From Seonamhaeicola algicola (GTDB lineage Bacteria > Bacteroidota > Bacteroidia > Flavobacteriales > Flavobacteriaceae): DNA of 64,000 nt. The notes beneath the pieces are model-generated. The model saw only the letters and a list, made by a program, of their open reading frames with translations. It was not told the DNA's origin and did not search any database. The translations under genes were made by a program, and so were the position numbers. This document shows, piece by piece, positions 8,105 through 16,874 of the stretch; within the stretch, counting starts at the first letter, position 1, and every line of letters starts with the position of its first letter. The stretch lies in NCBI RefSeq assembly GCF_007997385.1, contig NZ_VOSC01000025.1, forward strand, positions 494,691 through 558,690. The letters run 5' to 3'.

Positions 8105-8902
8105 ATGGGATTATTTAAAAAAAATCCTTTCGGACATATATTATTTTTAAAAAAATGGCTCATAAGAGTTTTGGGGGCAATGACTCACAGACGCTTTCGT
8201 GGGTTTAATGAATTACAAATAGAAGGATCTGAAATTATAAAAAACTTACCCGATAAAAACGTACTGTTTATATCAAACCATCAAACATATTTTGCCGATG
8301 TTGTAGCTATGTTTCATGTGTTTAATGCCAGTTTAAGTGGCAGGGTAGATTCAATAAAAAATGTGGGATACCTATGGAATCCTAAATTAAACATATACTA
8401 TGTAGCGGCCAAAGAAACCATGAAAGCAGGTTTATTGCCTAAAATTTTAGCATACGTGGGGTCTGTAAGTATTGAGCGTACATGGCGTTCTGCAGGGCAA
8501 GATGTAAAAAGGCAAGTGCGTATGAGTGATATTTCTAACATAGGAAAAGCTTTAGATGATGGTTGGGTAATAACATTTCCGCAAGGTACAACCACACCTT
8601 TTAAACCCATTAGAAAAGGTACCGCGCATATTATTAAGCGCTATAAACCTATAGTTGTACCTATTGTTATTGATGGTTTTAGGCGTTCGTTTGATAAGAA
8701 AGGTTTAAGAATTAAAAAGAAAAATATTTTACAAACAATGGAAATTAAAGCGCCATTGGAAATTGATTACGATAACGAATCTACACAAGATATTGTAAGT
8801 AAAATTGAGTATGCTATAGAGCAACATCCATCATTTTTAAAAGTATTAACACCGCAACAAATTAAAGAGCAAGAAGAGTTAAATAAACTCAGAGAGTGGT
8901 AA
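8105..8902 (+). CDS. 1-acyl-sn-glycerol-3-phosphate acyltransferase-like (PlsC family)
   Basis: 265 aa. The PlsC HX4D active-site motif is present as NHQTYFAD (about residues 58-65). The usual FPEGT motif appears as FPQGT (within GWVITFPQGTTTP), with Gln replacing the common Glu, and the later VPIVIDGFRRSF corresponds to block IV. It should transfer an acyl group to a lysophosphatidate-like or lysolipid acceptor at the inner membrane face. The replacement in block III may shift acceptor preference, so the exact substrate is open. It probably has its own promoter (8069-8076) and may be co-transcribed with the two small genes that follow at 20 and 9 bp spacing. Confidence 0.85.
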   Translation: MGLFKKNPFGHILFLKKWLIRVLGAMTHRRFRGFNELQIEGSEIIKNLPDKNVLFISNHQTYFADVVAMFHVFNASLSGRVDSIKNVGYLWNPKLNIYYVAAKETMKAGLLPKILAYVGSVSIERTWRSAGQDVKRQVRMSDISNIGKALDDGWVITFPQGTTTPFKPIRKGTAHIIKRYKPIVVPIVIDGFRRSFDKKGLRIKKKNILQTMEIKAPLEIDYDNESTQDIVSKIEYAIEQHPSFLKVLTPQQIKEQEELNKLREW

Positions 8903-8922
8903 TTTTTTAAATAGTTTTTAAA

Positions 8923-9159
8923 ATGAGGAAACTTAAGCTTATTTGGGATTTTAAAGGGCCTGCCGCTGAAAAAACAGCACAACACCATGAAATTCATTTA
9001 AAAGAATATGCGTTAGCCGAAAATTTAAAACTCAATATTACTGGCGTTGAAACCATAAATGATATGCATACGCTAGCTTTTTTAGTAGTTTTAGAAAATG
9101 AAATGCCGCAGGTTAGAAATGCGTTAAAACCACATAGAGGTCAGGTTTATAATGCTTAA
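8923..9159 (+). CDS. small conserved hypothetical protein
   Basis: 78 aa, soluble, no signal peptide or membrane segment. The sequence (for example KLIWDFKGPAAEKTAQHH then VVLENEMPQVRNALKPHRG) looks like a compact alpha-beta domain with several His residues in the first third (AQHHEIHLKE). I do not recognise the family. It begins 20 bp after the acyltransferase stop and ends 9 bp before the next gene, so co-transcription is likely. It looks like a real gene because of its tight spacing, clean ATG and ordinary codon use. Confidence 0.7.
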   Translation: MRKLKLIWDFKGPAAEKTAQHHEIHLKEYALAENLKLNITGVETINDMHTLAFLVVLENEMPQVRNALKPHRGQVYNA

Positions 9160-9168
9160 ATTGTAAGC

Positions 9169-9627
9169 ATGAAACATATTTTACACCTTGTATTTATACT
9201 AATGTTTGCTACATTGGTAAACTGCCAAAACAAAAGCAATACACAAACAAATTTTACGCAAGTTGAATCTTCAAAAGTTAATATTGAAGATGTTTTACAT
9301 GCTAAAGAGTTATCAAATAAAATACTCACAGCCCAAAAAAATGGCAGTTTTTATAGCTTAAATGAACGTGAAGCAACCACAGAAATGATTAATGGTTTAA
9401 ATGAAAACCTTCAAAAAACAACTTATCAACGAATCAAAGCTTCGGTAGGCGATTATAAAAGTTTAAATTTTGAATCGGTATATGAAGGTAATGTTAATAA
9501 CCCTTATAAAATATTTAGGTTTAAAGGCGTTTTTACATTGAACGTAGATGTTGAAGTTAGGGCGGTTTTTAATTTAAAAGGCAAGTTAGCGGGCTTTTTT
9601 GTAAAACCTTGGAAAGAAACTTTATAG
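9169..9627 (+). CDS. small lipoprotein with DUF3887-like tail
   Basis: 152 aa. The N-terminus MKHILHLVFILMFATLVNC is a lipoprotein signal with the lipobox Cys at residue 19. The mature part holds a helical region and a C-terminal beta-type segment (VDVEVRAVFNLKGKLAGFFVKP) that resembles the end of DUF3887 domains, small NTF2-like units found in secreted hydrolases and lipoproteins. No catalytic residues are evident. It follows the 78-aa gene by 9 bp. A periplasmic ligand-binding or accessory role is possible but unsupported. Confidence 0.7.
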   Translation: MKHILHLVFILMFATLVNCQNKSNTQTNFTQVESSKVNIEDVLHAKELSNKILTAQKNGSFYSLNEREATTEMINGLNENLQKTTYQRIKASVGDYKSLNFESVYEGNVNNPYKIFRFKGVFTLNVDVEVRAVFNLKGKLAGFFVKPWKETL

Positions 9628-9683
9628 GTTTTAAATTATCACAAAAAAATAATTAAAAAAATACAAGATATTATAAAATAATT

Positions 9684-9691
9684 TACTTTTG
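9684..9691 (+). promoter_or_regulatory. candidate -7 promoter box for the 2OG oxygenase gene
   Basis: TACTTTTG is an exact TAnnTTTG match in the 104 bp gap after the lipoprotein gene, 40 bp upstream of the GTG start at 9732. No clear -33 element is visible. Confidence 0.55.
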
Positions 9692-9731
9692 CGCGCCTTT
9701 GAAAATTCATGGTTTTACGCAAAGGTAAATT

Positions 9732-10328
9732 GTGTTTAATACATATGAAACATTGATTCAAGGCCTTTTGGATAAAGGTTTTGAATCCGTAGATAATTGG
9801 TTAACAGCAGAACAACTCAATGGTCTCCGAAAATCACTTTTAACACGCTATCAAAATGATAATTTTCGTGTAGCGGGTATTGGTAATAAAGATAATCTTC
9901 AAACTGCAAAAAGAGTTAGAAATGATCAAATTCATTGGTTAGAAACTTCAAAAGCCGATGATAATGAGAAAACATTTCTAAATCAAATTAATCATTTTGT
10001 TCAATACTTAAATGAAACCTGTATGGCAGGCCTTAAATCATTTGAGTTTCATCATGCGGTTTATGAACAAGGATCGTTTTATAAAAAGCATGTAGATCAG
10101 TTTGTGAATGATGATAGCAGGCAATTTTCAGTAGTTTTATACCTAACAGAAGCGTGGAGTGAAGGTGATGGTGGTGAGTTGCTACTGTATACAAATAACA
10201 ATACAGTTAGTAAAGTGCAGCCATTACCCGGTAGGCTTGTATTTTTTAAAAGTACCTTACCACACGAAGTGCTTACAAGTAACATAACCAGGTTGAGTGT
10301 AACGGGTTGGTTAAAAAATAGAGCATAA
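9732..10328 (+). CDS. 2-oxoglutarate/Fe(II)-dependent prolyl-4-hydroxylase-like oxygenase
   Basis: 198 aa, starting at GTG (9732) with no in-frame ATG that keeps the whole domain. The Fe(II) ligands are visible as HVD in FYKKHVDQF and the distal His in LPHEVL. The Arg of ITRLSVTGWLK is at the usual 2-oxoglutarate-binding place, and GGELLLYT forms the jelly-roll strand between them. Members couple 2OG decarboxylation to hydroxylation of a protein or small molecule; the substrate here is unknown. It is a single gene with a likely promoter at 9684-9691. Confidence 0.87.
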   Translation: MFNTYETLIQGLLDKGFESVDNWLTAEQLNGLRKSLLTRYQNDNFRVAGIGNKDNLQTAKRVRNDQIHWLETSKADDNEKTFLNQINHFVQYLNETCMAGLKSFEFHHAVYEQGSFYKKHVDQFVNDDSRQFSVVLYLTEAWSEGDGGELLLYTNNNTVSKVQPLPGRLVFFKSTLPHEVLTSNITRLSVTGWLKNRA

Positions 10329-10410
10329 GCGGTTAATAAATCATAACAAAACTGTTTTATTAAAATCACTTAAATGCCTATTTTGCGTTGTTAAAATTTA
10401 ATAAACGTAA

Positions 10411-12708
10411 ATGACAGTTTGTATTGCAGAAAAACCAAGCGTTGCCAGAGAAATAGCGGCTGTTTTAGGTGCTAAAACTAAGCATGATGGCTATTTTGAA
10501 GGTAATGGCTATGCGGTAACCTATACGTTTGGGCATTTATGTACCTTAAAAGAACCTGTAGATTATAAACCTTACTGGAAAAGTTGGGATTTGAATAATT
10601 TACCAATGCTTCCTGAAAAATTTGAGGTTAAAGTAGTTGCAAATTCAGGTATTCAAAAGCAATTTAAAATTGTTAAAAGTTTATTTGAAAAAGCACAAGT
10701 TGTAATAAACTGTGGTGATGCAGGACAAGAAGGAGAACTCATTCAACGATGGGTAATGAATGAGGCTAATTACCAAGGAGAAGTAAAGCGTTTATGGATT
10801 TCATCATTAACCACCGAGGCCATAAAAGAAGGTTTTGAAAACCTAAAGCCTGCCACAAATTATGATAATTTATATTACGCAGGGTTTTCACGTGCCATTG
10901 GCGATTGGCTTTTAGGTATAAACGCCACCAGATTATACACCGTAAAACATGGCGGTTATAAGCAAGTGCTTTCTGTGGGGCGTGTGCAAACACCAACCCT
11001 AGCCATGGTTGTTAATAGGTTTAGAGACATTGAAAACTTTAAACCACAACCATATTGGGAGCTTCAAACCAAATACCGAGATACACTGTTTAGTTATGAA
11101 GAAGGTCGCTTTTTTAAAAAAGAAGCTGGCCAGGTTTTAGCAGATAAAGTAAAAGAAAGCGATTTTGAAATTGTTTCAATTGCTAAAAAGAAAGGTAAAG
11201 AGTATGCACCAAAATTATTTGATTTAACAGGTCTTCAGGTATACTGTAATACTAAGTTTGGATTTTCAGCAGAAGAAACTTTAAAAATAGCACAAAGTTT
11301 ATATGAGCAAAAAGTGGTTACTTACCCAAGAGTTGATACTACCTTTTTACCAACAGATATTTATCCAAAAGTTGAAGGTATTTTAAAAAAGCTTACTAAT
11401 TACGCTGCATTAGTTGCGCCCTTATTAGGCAAAAAAATTAAAAAGTCTAGTAGGGTTTTTAATGATAAAAAAGTAACCGATCATCACGCTATCATTCCAA
11501 CAGGTATTCAAGGTAGGCTACAACCTGCACAACAGCAAGTTTATGATATTATTACAAAGCGTTTTATTGCAGTTTTTTATCCAGATTGTAATGTGGCAAA
11601 TACCACTGTAACTGGTAAAGCCGCAAATGTTGTGTTTAAAACCACAGGTAAAGAAATTTTAAGCAAAGGTTGGCGCGAAGTATTTATAAACCCTAATGCC
11701 AAAGAAAAAGAAACTGGTGTATTGCCAACGTTTACAAAAGGCGAAAAAGGTCCGCATGAACCAAGTTTTACTGAAAAAGAAACCAAACCACCAAACCAAT
11801 ATACAGAAGCTTCATTGTTGCGTGCCATGGAAACTGCGGGTAAACAAGTTGATGATGATGAAATGCGCGATTTAATGAAAGAAAATGGTATTGGGCGCCC
11901 ATCAACTCGTGCAAATATTATTGAAACACTATTTAAAAGAAAGTATATAAAACGCAATAAAAAACAGGTTTTACCCACACAAACGGGTATTCAGCTTATT
12001 GATACCATTCAAAATGATTTATTAAAATCGGCTGAATTAACAGGGCGTTGGGAAAAGCAGTTAAAAGATATTGAAAAAGGCCATTTTAGTGCGGGTGCCT
12101 TCATAAATAATATGAAACGCATGGTAGATGCCTTGGTATATGAAGTTAGAACAGAAACCAAACGCGCTAACATATCGCATGCAGCTCATATTAAAAAAGT
12201 AAAAGCTAAGGACGAAGCTAAAAAAGAAGCTGGTATAACATCAAATAACTGCCCAAAATGTAAACAAGGTAATTTGTTAAAAGGGAAAACAGCTTATGGT
12301 TGCAGTAACTATAAAAACGGATGTGATTTTACATTACCGTTTAAAATTCACAATAAAAAAATATCAGAAAAACAATTTATAAGGTTGTTAGAAAAAGGCT
12401 GTACTGTTAATTTAAAAGGCTTTAAAACTGAAACAGGAACCATTGAAGGCTTGTTACGTTTTGATGATAATTTTAATGTGAAATTAGAGCCTAAAAATAC
12501 ATTAGAAAAAGTTAAAGCTAACGATAACGATAACCTTTGCCCTAAGTGTAATAAAGGCACCATTATAAAAGGTAAAACAGCCTATGGTTGTAGTAACTAT
12601 AAAACTGGTTGTAATTTTAAAGTAACTTTTGAAACTGTTAAAGCAAAAATTAACGGAAAAACACCAACCAAAGCACTTGTTTATAGTATTTTAAAAGCCA
12701 ATTTTTAA
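10411..12708 (+). CDS. topB: DNA topoisomerase III (type IA)
   Basis: 765 aa. An N-terminal Toprim domain (EKPSVAREIAAVLG and the acidic motif GDAGQEGEL near 102-110) is followed by the type IA core with VGRVQTPTLAM and the active-site Tyr in VVTYPRVDT (Tyr305). ENGIGRPSTRANIIETL is the conserved C-core motif. The C-terminus has two near-identical zinc-ribbon-like units, each beginning CPKC and continuing KGKTAYGCSNYK with a final Cys about four residues later. The enzyme passes single strands through a transient break and resolves replication or recombination intermediates. It overlaps the next gene by one base (TAATG), so the pair is probably one transcript. Confidence 0.95.
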   Translation: MTVCIAEKPSVAREIAAVLGAKTKHDGYFEGNGYAVTYTFGHLCTLKEPVDYKPYWKSWDLNNLPMLPEKFEVKVVANSGIQKQFKIVKSLFEKAQVVINCGDAGQEGELIQRWVMNEANYQGEVKRLWISSLTTEAIKEGFENLKPATNYDNLYYAGFSRAIGDWLLGINATRLYTVKHGGYKQVLSVGRVQTPTLAMVVNRFRDIENFKPQPYWELQTKYRDTLFSYEEGRFFKKEAGQVLADKVKESDFEIVSIAKKKGKEYAPKLFDLTGLQVYCNTKFGFSAEETLKIAQSLYEQKVVTYPRVDTTFLPTDIYPKVEGILKKLTNYAALVAPLLGKKIKKSSRVFNDKKVTDHHAIIPTGIQGRLQPAQQQVYDIITKRFIAVFYPDCNVANTTVTGKAANVVFKTTGKEILSKGWREVFINPNAKEKETGVLPTFTKGEKGPHEPSFTEKETKPPNQYTEASLLRAMETAGKQVDDDEMRDLMKENGIGRPSTRANIIETLFKRKYIKRNKKQVLPTQTGIQLIDTIQNDLLKSAELTGRWEKQLKDIEKGHFSAGAFINNMKRMVDALVYEVRTETKRANISHAAHIKKVKAKDEAKKEAGITSNNCPKCKQGNLLKGKTAYGCSNYKNGCDFTLPFKIHNKKISEKQFIRLLEKGCTVNLKGFKTETGTIEGLLRFDDNFNVKLEPKNTLEKVKANDNDNLCPKCNKGTIIKGKTAYGCSNYKTGCNFKVTFETVKAKINGKTPTKALVYSILKANF

Positions 12709-13280
12709 TGCCAGATAAACATTTTATAATTTATAAACCCTACGGATTTTTAAGTCAGTTTTTGAGTAACGACTCTAAGCAGCAAAAAAAGAAATTTTTA
12801 GGTGAATTACATAATTTCCCTGAGGGAATCATGGCTATTGGGCGGCTAGATGAAAAATCTGAAGGTTTACTACTTCTCACTACCAATGGCAAAATAAGTG
12901 ATTATATAAACAGCCAAAAAGTAGATAAGCAATATTACGCACTAGTTGATGGCGCTATAACAAATGAAGCCATAGCGCAATTAAAACAGGGTGTTGAAAT
13001 TGGTTTTAATGGAAAAAAATATAAAACCAAACCCTGTGATGTTTATGTGTTAAATGAAGCGCCTAATTTACCAACGCGCTCAAAAAAAATACGAGATGCT
13101 AGGCACGGGCCAACTACTTGGATTTCGGTTACTTTAAATGAAGGCAAGTTTAGGCAAGTACGAAAAATGACATCAGCTGTTGGATTTCCAACCTTGCGTT
13201 TGGTTCGTGTTAGGGTTGGTAATATTCACATAAACAATATGCAAGTTGGTGATGTTAAACCAGTAGAAGTTTTTTTTTAA
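12708..13280 (+). CDS. rluE: RluE-type large-subunit rRNA pseudouridine synthase
   Basis: 190 aa, the short form lacking an S4 domain, as in RluE. It starts with the family FIIYKPYGFLSQF segment. The catalytic Asp is in AIGRLDEKSEGLLLLTT, and the C-terminal TLNEGKFRQVRKMTSAVG with LRLVRVRVGNI is typical of the RsuA/RluB/E/F group. It should isomerise one uridine in 23S rRNA, in E. coli U2457. The position in this organism and the symbol are by homology only. Its ATG overlaps the topB stop by one base and its own stop overlaps the convergent gene by 4 nt. Confidence 0.9.
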   Translation: MPDKHFIIYKPYGFLSQFLSNDSKQQKKKFLGELHNFPEGIMAIGRLDEKSEGLLLLTTNGKISDYINSQKVDKQYYALVDGAITNEAIAQLKQGVEIGFNGKKYKTKPCDVYVLNEAPNLPTRSKKIRDARHGPTTWISVTLNEGKFRQVRKMTSAVGFPTLRLVRVRVGNIHINNMQVGDVKPVEVFF

Positions 13281-13897
13281 AATTCTAATTTTTTTAATTC
13301 TTTGTAGTTTTTGTTTAGTCGTTTTAAAAGAAGACCATAAATAAGCCTGTAAAACAACCAGATTATAACAATAAATACAGTAGAGACTACAACACTTACA
13401 ACAATATATACCGTCATGCCTGCGCTTTCAATGGCTTTCATAACGTTGGGGTCATAATGTGATGAGTAATAAAAGCCTATAACAAGAGATATAGCAATAA
13501 TAATTAAGTTATATAAAACATAATACTTAATTATTTTTCGTGTATTAATAATGCTTTTCATTAATCTTCTAGCGCTATCGGTTACAGAAATAGATTTGTA
13601 TGACTTGTATAGTAGAAAAATAAAAACTAAAATAATAGCATAACTAAAAACACTTAGCCCAATCATAATATTATCAGAGTATACTTTGTCTAATTGTTCT
13701 CTGTAAGAATCTGAACTAAAATAAGGTATGGTATTAACTAGTATCCAAAAAAGTAATTCACCAATACTAATGTAAAACAGTGTTTTTACTATTGATGATG
13801 ATTTTTTATGTAGCATAGGCAAGATATCTTTAGCTTTTAAAGTAGCTTGTGTATCTTGTTTATTCCAATCTTTTTTTAGTAAATCTAATCCATCCAT
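13277..13897 (-). CDS. membrane protein paired with ECF sigma factor (possible anti-sigma)
   Basis: 206 aa. A cytoplasmic N-terminus of about 35 residues (MDGLDLLKKDWNKQD...) is followed by four membrane segments, roughly at residues 40-58, 78-98, 122-142 and 160-190, with a basic C-terminal tail. There is no recognisable anti-sigma zinc motif (no HXXXCXXC). It starts 5 bp after the sigma gene stop, the usual place for a cognate regulator, so an anti-sigma role is inferred from position only. Its 3' end overlaps the convergent rluE gene by 4 nt. Confidence 0.72.
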   Translation of the reverse strand: MDGLDLLKKDWNKQDTQATLKAKDILPMLHKKSSSIVKTLFYISIGELLFWILVNTIPYFSSDSYREQLDKVYSDNIMIGLSVFSYAIILVFIFLLYKSYKSISVTDSARRLMKSIINTRKIIKYYVLYNLIIIAISLVIGFYYSSHYDPNVMKAIESAGMTVYIVVSVVVSTVFIVIIWLFYRLIYGLLLKRLNKNYKELKKLEF

Positions 13898-13902
13898 GGC
13901 TA

Positions 13903-14397
13903 TTACGGATTTAAAATGGTTCTTAACTTGTTCTTAATTCTGTTCATTTTCACGCGGGCATTTACCTCGCTAATTCCCATTGTTTCGCTAATTTCTCTGT
14001 AATCTTTATCTTCTAAATACAAAAAAACAAGTGCTTTTTCAATATCATTAAGCTGGTGCACTGCTTTGTAAAGTATTTTTAATTGTTGTTCTTCGGTATC
14101 ATCATAATCTTCAGATTTCATTTTAAAAGCAACACCATCATAATCTTGGGTGTTAATGGTTCTTTTAGACTTTCGGTATAGTGTAATAGCGGTATTTAAA
14201 CCAACTCTATACATCCAAGTGCTAAATTTTGAATCGCCACGAAACTTTGGGTATGCTTTCCAAAGTTGAATGGTTATTTCTTGGAACAAATCATTATGAG
14301 CATCATAGTTATTGGTGTACAACCTGCATACTTTATGTATGATGTTTTGATGCTTTTCAAGCAGTTCCACAAAATTTTGTTCTAATTCGTTCTTCAA
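13903..14397 (-). CDS. ECF-type RNA polymerase sigma factor
   Basis: 164 aa. Region 2 is visible as the HDLFQEITIQLWKAYPKF segment, with the -10 recognition part in FSTWMYRVGLNTAI. Region 4 is LYLEDKDYREISETMG followed by SEVNARVKMNRIKNKLR. The apparent start is TTG at 14397; reading upstream in frame reaches a stop without any ATG, and no internal ATG preserves region 2, so a rare start codon is likely and may limit expression. It is followed 5 bp later by a four-TM protein and faces a TonB receptor gene 218 bp away. The promoters it reads are not evident from sequence. Confidence 0.88.
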   Translation of the reverse strand: MKNELEQNFVELLEKHQNIIHKVCRLYTNNYDAHNDLFQEITIQLWKAYPKFRGDSKFSTWMYRVGLNTAITLYRKSKRTINTQDYDGVAFKMKSEDYDDTEEQQLKILYKAVHQLNDIEKALVFLYLEDKDYREISETMGISEVNARVKMNRIKNKLRTILNP

Positions 14398-14615
14398 TGT
14401 TATGGTTTGGTTATACCAATAAGTAGTTTAAATTGTAAAAATGTTACAAGTAATAGTGAAAATACTATTTTTTTAAATGAATTTATAACATGGCTTAAAT
14501 AAAAACGCAATAAGTTTCAATTCATCCTCAACATTTTACAGTTCGGTTAATTAAAGTTTATAAAAACGCGTTTCTGCTTCAAATTTGCGCTGTAAACCAA
14601 AACAAATAAACAGCC

Positions 14616-16769
14616 ATGAAGCAATTAATTATAATTTTAATAGCATTACTAAGTTTTCAAATACATGCGCAAACAACAATTAGCGGTATGGTGGTTAATG
14701 CTAAAAACCAACCAATTATTGGTGCTAATATTTATTTAGAAGGAACTTATGATGGCAGCACATCAAATAACATAGGTGAATTTTCATTTACAACCACAGA
14801 AAAGGGTACACAAACATTGGTAATATCATATTTAGCTTATGAAACGCATACCATGATTGGAGATGTTTCTTATATGAAAAATGTAATTATTGAATTAAAA
14901 GAAGATGTAAGTGCTTTAGATGCCGTAGTACTTTCAGCAGGAACATTTTCAGCCGGCGACAATAGCAAAGTCAATGCATTAAAACCTTTAGATGTAGTAA
15001 CCACAGCCAGTGCTTTAGGAGATTTTGTTGGGGCATTGCAAACACTTCCAGGAACATCAACCGTAGCCGAAGATGGTCGTTTATTCGTACGTGGTGGTGA
15101 TGCTAACGAAACTCAAATTTTTATTGATGGTATTCGTGTGTTTACTCCCTATACACCAACTACCAACAATGCACCAACACGTGGGCGTTATTCACCTTTT
15201 TTGTTTGATGGTATTACCTTTTCAACTGGTGGTTATTCGGCTGAATATGGGCAAGCATTATCTAGTGTTTTGCTTTTAAACACTGTTAATGAACCAGACC
15301 AAGAAAAAACAGATATAGGTATTATGAGTGTTGGGGCTACTTTAGGAAATACCCAAAAGTGGAAACAAAGTTCATTAAGTGTAAATGGGTCTTATATAAA
15401 TTTAGCACCATATGTAGCACTGTTTCCTGATAGAAACGACTGGAAAAAGCCTTTTGAAACCTTTGCAGGAGAAACTGTTTACAGGCATAAAACCAATAAC
15501 GGATTATTTAAACTTTATGGCGCTTTTGATGTTAGTAATTTTGAATTAACTCAAGAAGATATTAACGTTTCTGAAGGTGTTAATTTTAAACTTAACAATA
15601 GTAATTTATATGTAAATAGTTCATACAGTGCCAAATTATCAGATACTTGGAGCATGTTTTCGGGGGTAAGTTACACAAGAGCCAACAATAAAATACATGT
15701 TATAAATAGTGATATTGATAATGTTGAAAATTCATTTCACACAAAATTAAAGTTTAAAAACCGTTTTAGTAACAGATTTAAACTCTATTACGGTGCCGAG
15801 TTTTTTGCTACTAATTATAATGAAACTTATAATGATGATGCCGTTAATAACGCTAATTATGGTTATACAAACAATATTGCTGCCGCCTTTACCGAAGCTG
15901 ATATTTTTATATCAAAAAGCTTAGCTTTTAAAACAGGTGTTAGGGCAGAGTATAGTGCACTTTTTAAAGATTTTACAGTAGCACCAAGATTGTCATTGGC
16001 TTATAAAACATCCAGTAAAAGTCAGCTTTCATTGGCTTACGGAAACTTTTACCAAAACCCCAGTAGTGATATTTTAAAGTTTGAACAAAATTTGAAAGCC
16101 GAAAATACAACGCATTATATTATGAATTATCAGTACAACGCAAATAAACGTATTTTTAGAGCCGAAGCTTACTACAAAAAGTATAATAACTTAGTAAAGT
16201 TTGATACTAGTTTTGCTGATTTTGATAGTGCTTTTGATAATAACGGTAATGGTTACGCAACTGGTTTAGATATATTTTGGCGTGATAACTATTCTATAAA
16301 AAACTTTGATTATTGGGTAAGCTATTCATTGTTAGATACCCAAAGAAATTATAGAAATTATCCAACCAAAGCACAGCCTAATTTTGCAAATAAGCACAAC
16401 CTATCTGTAGTTGGTAAATATTTTATTAATAAACTACGTAGTCAGGTTGGTTTTAGTTACGGTTTGGCATCTGGCAGAACTTATACAAACCCAAATAAAG
16501 CCGGTTTTTTAAATGAAAAAACAAAAGCCTTTAATAGTTTAAGCTTAAATTGGGCGTATTTAATATCGCCTCAAAAAATACTATATGCCTCAGTTAATAA
16601 CGTATTGGGTTTTAAAAATATTAACGGCTACCAATATGCTAATACACCTAATGTTAATGGACAATTTAATAGGAGAGCATTACAGCCAGCTGCAGATCAG
16701 TTCTTTTTTATTGGCTTCTTCTGGACTATTAGTGAAGATAAAAAAAGCAATCAACTAGATAATTTGTAG
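14616..16769 (+). CDS. TonB-dependent outer-membrane receptor
   Basis: 717 aa. A signal peptide (MKQLIIILIALLSFQIHAQ) is followed by a carboxypeptidase-regulatory-like domain (about 22-105; TISGMVVNAKNQPIIGANIY), a plug domain (about 115-230; LFVRGGDANETQIFIDGIR) and a 22-strand-type barrel with many alternating aromatic strands, ending in FFFIGFFWTIS close to the C-terminus. It should import a substrate across the outer membrane using TonB energy. No SusD partner is adjacent, so a polysaccharide-utilisation locus is not indicated, and the ligand is unknown. It is divergent from the ECF sigma gene, which may control it, though I see no sequence proof. Confidence 0.9.
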   Translation: MKQLIIILIALLSFQIHAQTTISGMVVNAKNQPIIGANIYLEGTYDGSTSNNIGEFSFTTTEKGTQTLVISYLAYETHTMIGDVSYMKNVIIELKEDVSALDAVVLSAGTFSAGDNSKVNALKPLDVVTTASALGDFVGALQTLPGTSTVAEDGRLFVRGGDANETQIFIDGIRVFTPYTPTTNNAPTRGRYSPFLFDGITFSTGGYSAEYGQALSSVLLLNTVNEPDQEKTDIGIMSVGATLGNTQKWKQSSLSVNGSYINLAPYVALFPDRNDWKKPFETFAGETVYRHKTNNGLFKLYGAFDVSNFELTQEDINVSEGVNFKLNNSNLYVNSSYSAKLSDTWSMFSGVSYTRANNKIHVINSDIDNVENSFHTKLKFKNRFSNRFKLYYGAEFFATNYNETYNDDAVNNANYGYTNNIAAAFTEADIFISKSLAFKTGVRAEYSALFKDFTVAPRLSLAYKTSSKSQLSLAYGNFYQNPSSDILKFEQNLKAENTTHYIMNYQYNANKRIFRAEAYYKKYNNLVKFDTSFADFDSAFDNNGNGYATGLDIFWRDNYSIKNFDYWVSYSLLDTQRNYRNYPTKAQPNFANKHNLSVVGKYFINKLRSQVGFSYGLASGRTYTNPNKAGFLNEKTKAFNSLSLNWAYLISPQKILYASVNNVLGFKNINGYQYANTPNVNGQFNRRALQPAADQFFFIGFFWTISEDKKSNQLDNL

Positions 16770-16874
16770 GTCTAAGTTTTGTTTATTATCTTCTTAAAAC
16801 AATCCGTTAAATTGGTTAACCAGTTTTAAATAATTGATTATCTTGCAATAAATTAAAACTCTAAAAAAATAAAC

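Noticed and set aside
14398-14615. CAAATTTG as a -7 box for the TonB receptor at 14616
   Set aside because: It differs from TAnnTTTG in the first base and has no -33 partner; the 218-bp gap otherwise shows nothing recognisable.
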